The notes beneath the pieces were generated by a model. It was given only the letters and a program-made list of their open reading frames with translations, had not been told where the DNA came from and searched no databases. Below are positions 62,611 to 64,000 of a DNA stretch of 64,000 nt, piece after piece. Made by a program: the position numbers and the translations under genes. The stretch comes from Parasponia andersonii (taxonomy: Eukaryota; Streptophyta; Magnoliopsida; Rosales; Cannabaceae), in NCBI GenBank assembly GCA_002914805.1, contig JXTB01000167.1, positions 266,813 to 330,812 on the forward strand. Direction: 5' to 3'. Every line of letters begins with the position of its first letter. Position 1 is the stretch's first letter.

Positions 62611-64000
62611 TGTAAAAATCCGGATTTTGGGAGGGTAATTTGGACATTTTACTAATTTTACAGATAAAATATTGTGGGGATTAATTTGTAAAAGTTTTGT
62701 GCAAAATTACTAAATTGTAATTTTTGGGGGACTAATTTGAAAGAGATTTGAAATTTTGAGGACTTATGCGCAATTTTTGAAAAATTGCACAGCCCTATAA
62801 GACAAGGCCACGTGCCCTATCCTTTTTCTTTCTCTCTCTCTCTCTTCTCTCTCTTCCCCCCCGATCTCTCTCTCTCTCTCTCAGATCTCTCTCCGCCCGT
62901 CGACGTCAGACCGCTGCAGGAGCTGCCGCCACTGTCGTACGCCCGCGGAACCAACCAGCGAAGCCTCCCCGTGCGACGTCGAACTGCGCTTTGCATCCTG
63001 GTTGCCGGCGTCGCCTGCAACGCCGGAATAGTGTTTGGATTTTTGGCCGCCGGCGACGATTCTGGCCACCATTCGACCTCCAACCGGTCCCGTTGGATTA
63101 GTCTCATCGCAAGGATCATCAAGATAAATATATCTCAACCCCATTTTGCCCGGATTGAAAGTTGCATTTTTTGGATATTTTGAGTTTAAGTTTGACTTTT
63201 TGATCTGGCCGTTGGATTATGGTTTTGTTGTCATTTTTGGATTGTACTTGGAAAATGGGGAAGTTTGATATATATATAGCCTATGTTCGGGGACCGGCAC
63301 AGAAATCGAGATCAGACGGTCGAGATTTACCTCGATTTGCATGCACCGACTCGGTGTGGGCCCGGACCCAAATTGGACAAGTTATATGTCTAACCTAGCT
63401 ATTTTGGGTGCTAGGAATTCAGTGAAGTGGCCCGTTTGTGAAATTGAAACTCCGTTGAGAAGTTGGTTTTCTGCAAGAGGACGATCGAGGGCTTGGAATT
63501 AGTTCCCGACCCTCCGAGCGATCGTCAACGATACCTTGACGATTCAATAGCATGGTATTGCTATTCGAGCGAGGTAGGGACTCAATTACCCATGTTTTAT
63601 ATCATTTTTGAATAAAACTTATTTTCTACAACATATGAGAATAAATGTGATTTTTGGTTTTCTTGAATATCTGTGATGAGAATTGGTTGTGAGACATATA
63701 CTGTATCGCTCTAGGAATTTTCTGAGTGCATGTTATTTTGGGTATATTAAAAATAGGGTCATTATGCTGCCCGTTTTTCTATAAAAACCTAGTATGCTGA
63801 TTTTACCGAAAAACCAGAGTATGATTATTTTCACATTTAGTTCTGTATTGCACATATCATAGGATCATACATGAGCATCGTGTGAGCACTGTGGGTTTAC
63901 AGAGTGGCATTGTGTGCCCCACCATTGGTGTAGAGTCCGTAAACCTGCGCAGGATTTTGTTACTTTTGACTACCTCCCTATTTGGCAAGAGTAGGCATTT
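62611..64000 (+). repeat. 5' part of a plus-strand chromovirus LTR
   Basis: It starts TGTAAAAATCCGG, preceded by AGAAA (62606-62610), and runs off the window. It carries a TATA-like CTATAAGAC (about 62795), a long CT-rich patch (62827-62894), then a GC-rich block. Reading frames here (62785-63183) are chance frames in LTR DNA. From 63561 it matches 54635-55080. Confidence 0.85.
62827..62894 (+). repeat. CT-rich pyrimidine patch in the LTR
   Basis: Nearly pure C/T over about 68 bases, just downstream of the TATA-like sequence. Plant core promoters often have such a Y patch. Confidence 0.85.

Noticed and set aside
62785-63183. A 132-codon plus-strand frame and overlapping minus-strand frames in GC-rich DNA
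   Set aside because: They lie in the LTR's CT-rich and GC-rich block; low-complexity composition makes chance open frames, and the position varies between LTR copies.

Overview
The window is nuclear DNA of a flowering plant, most likely a eudicot. It is AT-rich, its one host gene has short plant-type introns, and most of the rest is Ty3/gypsy and Ty1/copia LTR retrotransposons of plant lineages (Athila, Tat/Ogre-like, Tekay/Del chromovirus, Tork/Tnt1-like copia) nested in one another. The assembly has a 501-N gap at 25616-26116 and single Ns at 23786 and 54634.

Layout. 1-2866: the end of one LTR lies in the gag region of a minus-strand Tat-type element whose 5' LTR is at 2184-2866. 2867-5143: AT-rich, nothing recognised. 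5144 to about 26.4 kb: a large minus-strand Athila element. Its 3' LTR is split by a 1.8 kb solo LTR (5935-7734). Its 3' interior holds a full-structure plus-strand Tekay element (10191-20608, LTRs about 2.87 kb). Its protease region holds a plus-strand LTR-gag fragment (21688 to about 23.6 kb). 26.4-30.2 kb: a second, short Athila-like element with both LTRs, PPT, PBS and a gag remnant. 30.2-37.1 kb: a minus-strand copia fossil split by a solo LTR of the 10191 Tekay family (31659-36285, TSD GATAG), itself split by a solo Athila-like LTR (33638-35256). 37.1-41.8 kb: AT-rich intergenic DNA with a pair of inverted repeats.

41798-44978 holds the only convincing host gene: an eight-exon MATE transporter of the DETOXIFICATION 16-like group, predicted at 491 residues with all splice sites placed by reading. 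Its poly(A) signals are at 45286-45296. A plus-strand copia element of Tork/Tnt1 type starts 682 bp after the stop codon (45660) and is interrupted at 48707 by another Tekay element of the 10191 family (48707 to about 54.5 kb).

54635-64000 is unusual. A plus-strand LTR end is followed by minus-strand gag, PBS, an LTR, minus-strand pol, and then the start of a plus-strand LTR of the same family as the first. The host element is therefore in circularly permuted order, and both gag/pol break points carry the same AGAAA target site. This is what a tandem LTR-retrotransposon array with a duplicated nested insertion would look like; an LTR-collapse misassembly could also give it.

All retroelement coding regions appear broken fossils. 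I found no CRISPR, RNA gene, operon or defence system, and no previously undescribed biochemical system. What is worth a second look is genome architecture: the permuted array, the nest with intact TSDs, an assembly gap flanked by an exact 95-bp overlap, hairpin-rich Athila LTRs, and an in-frame last intron in the MATE gene.
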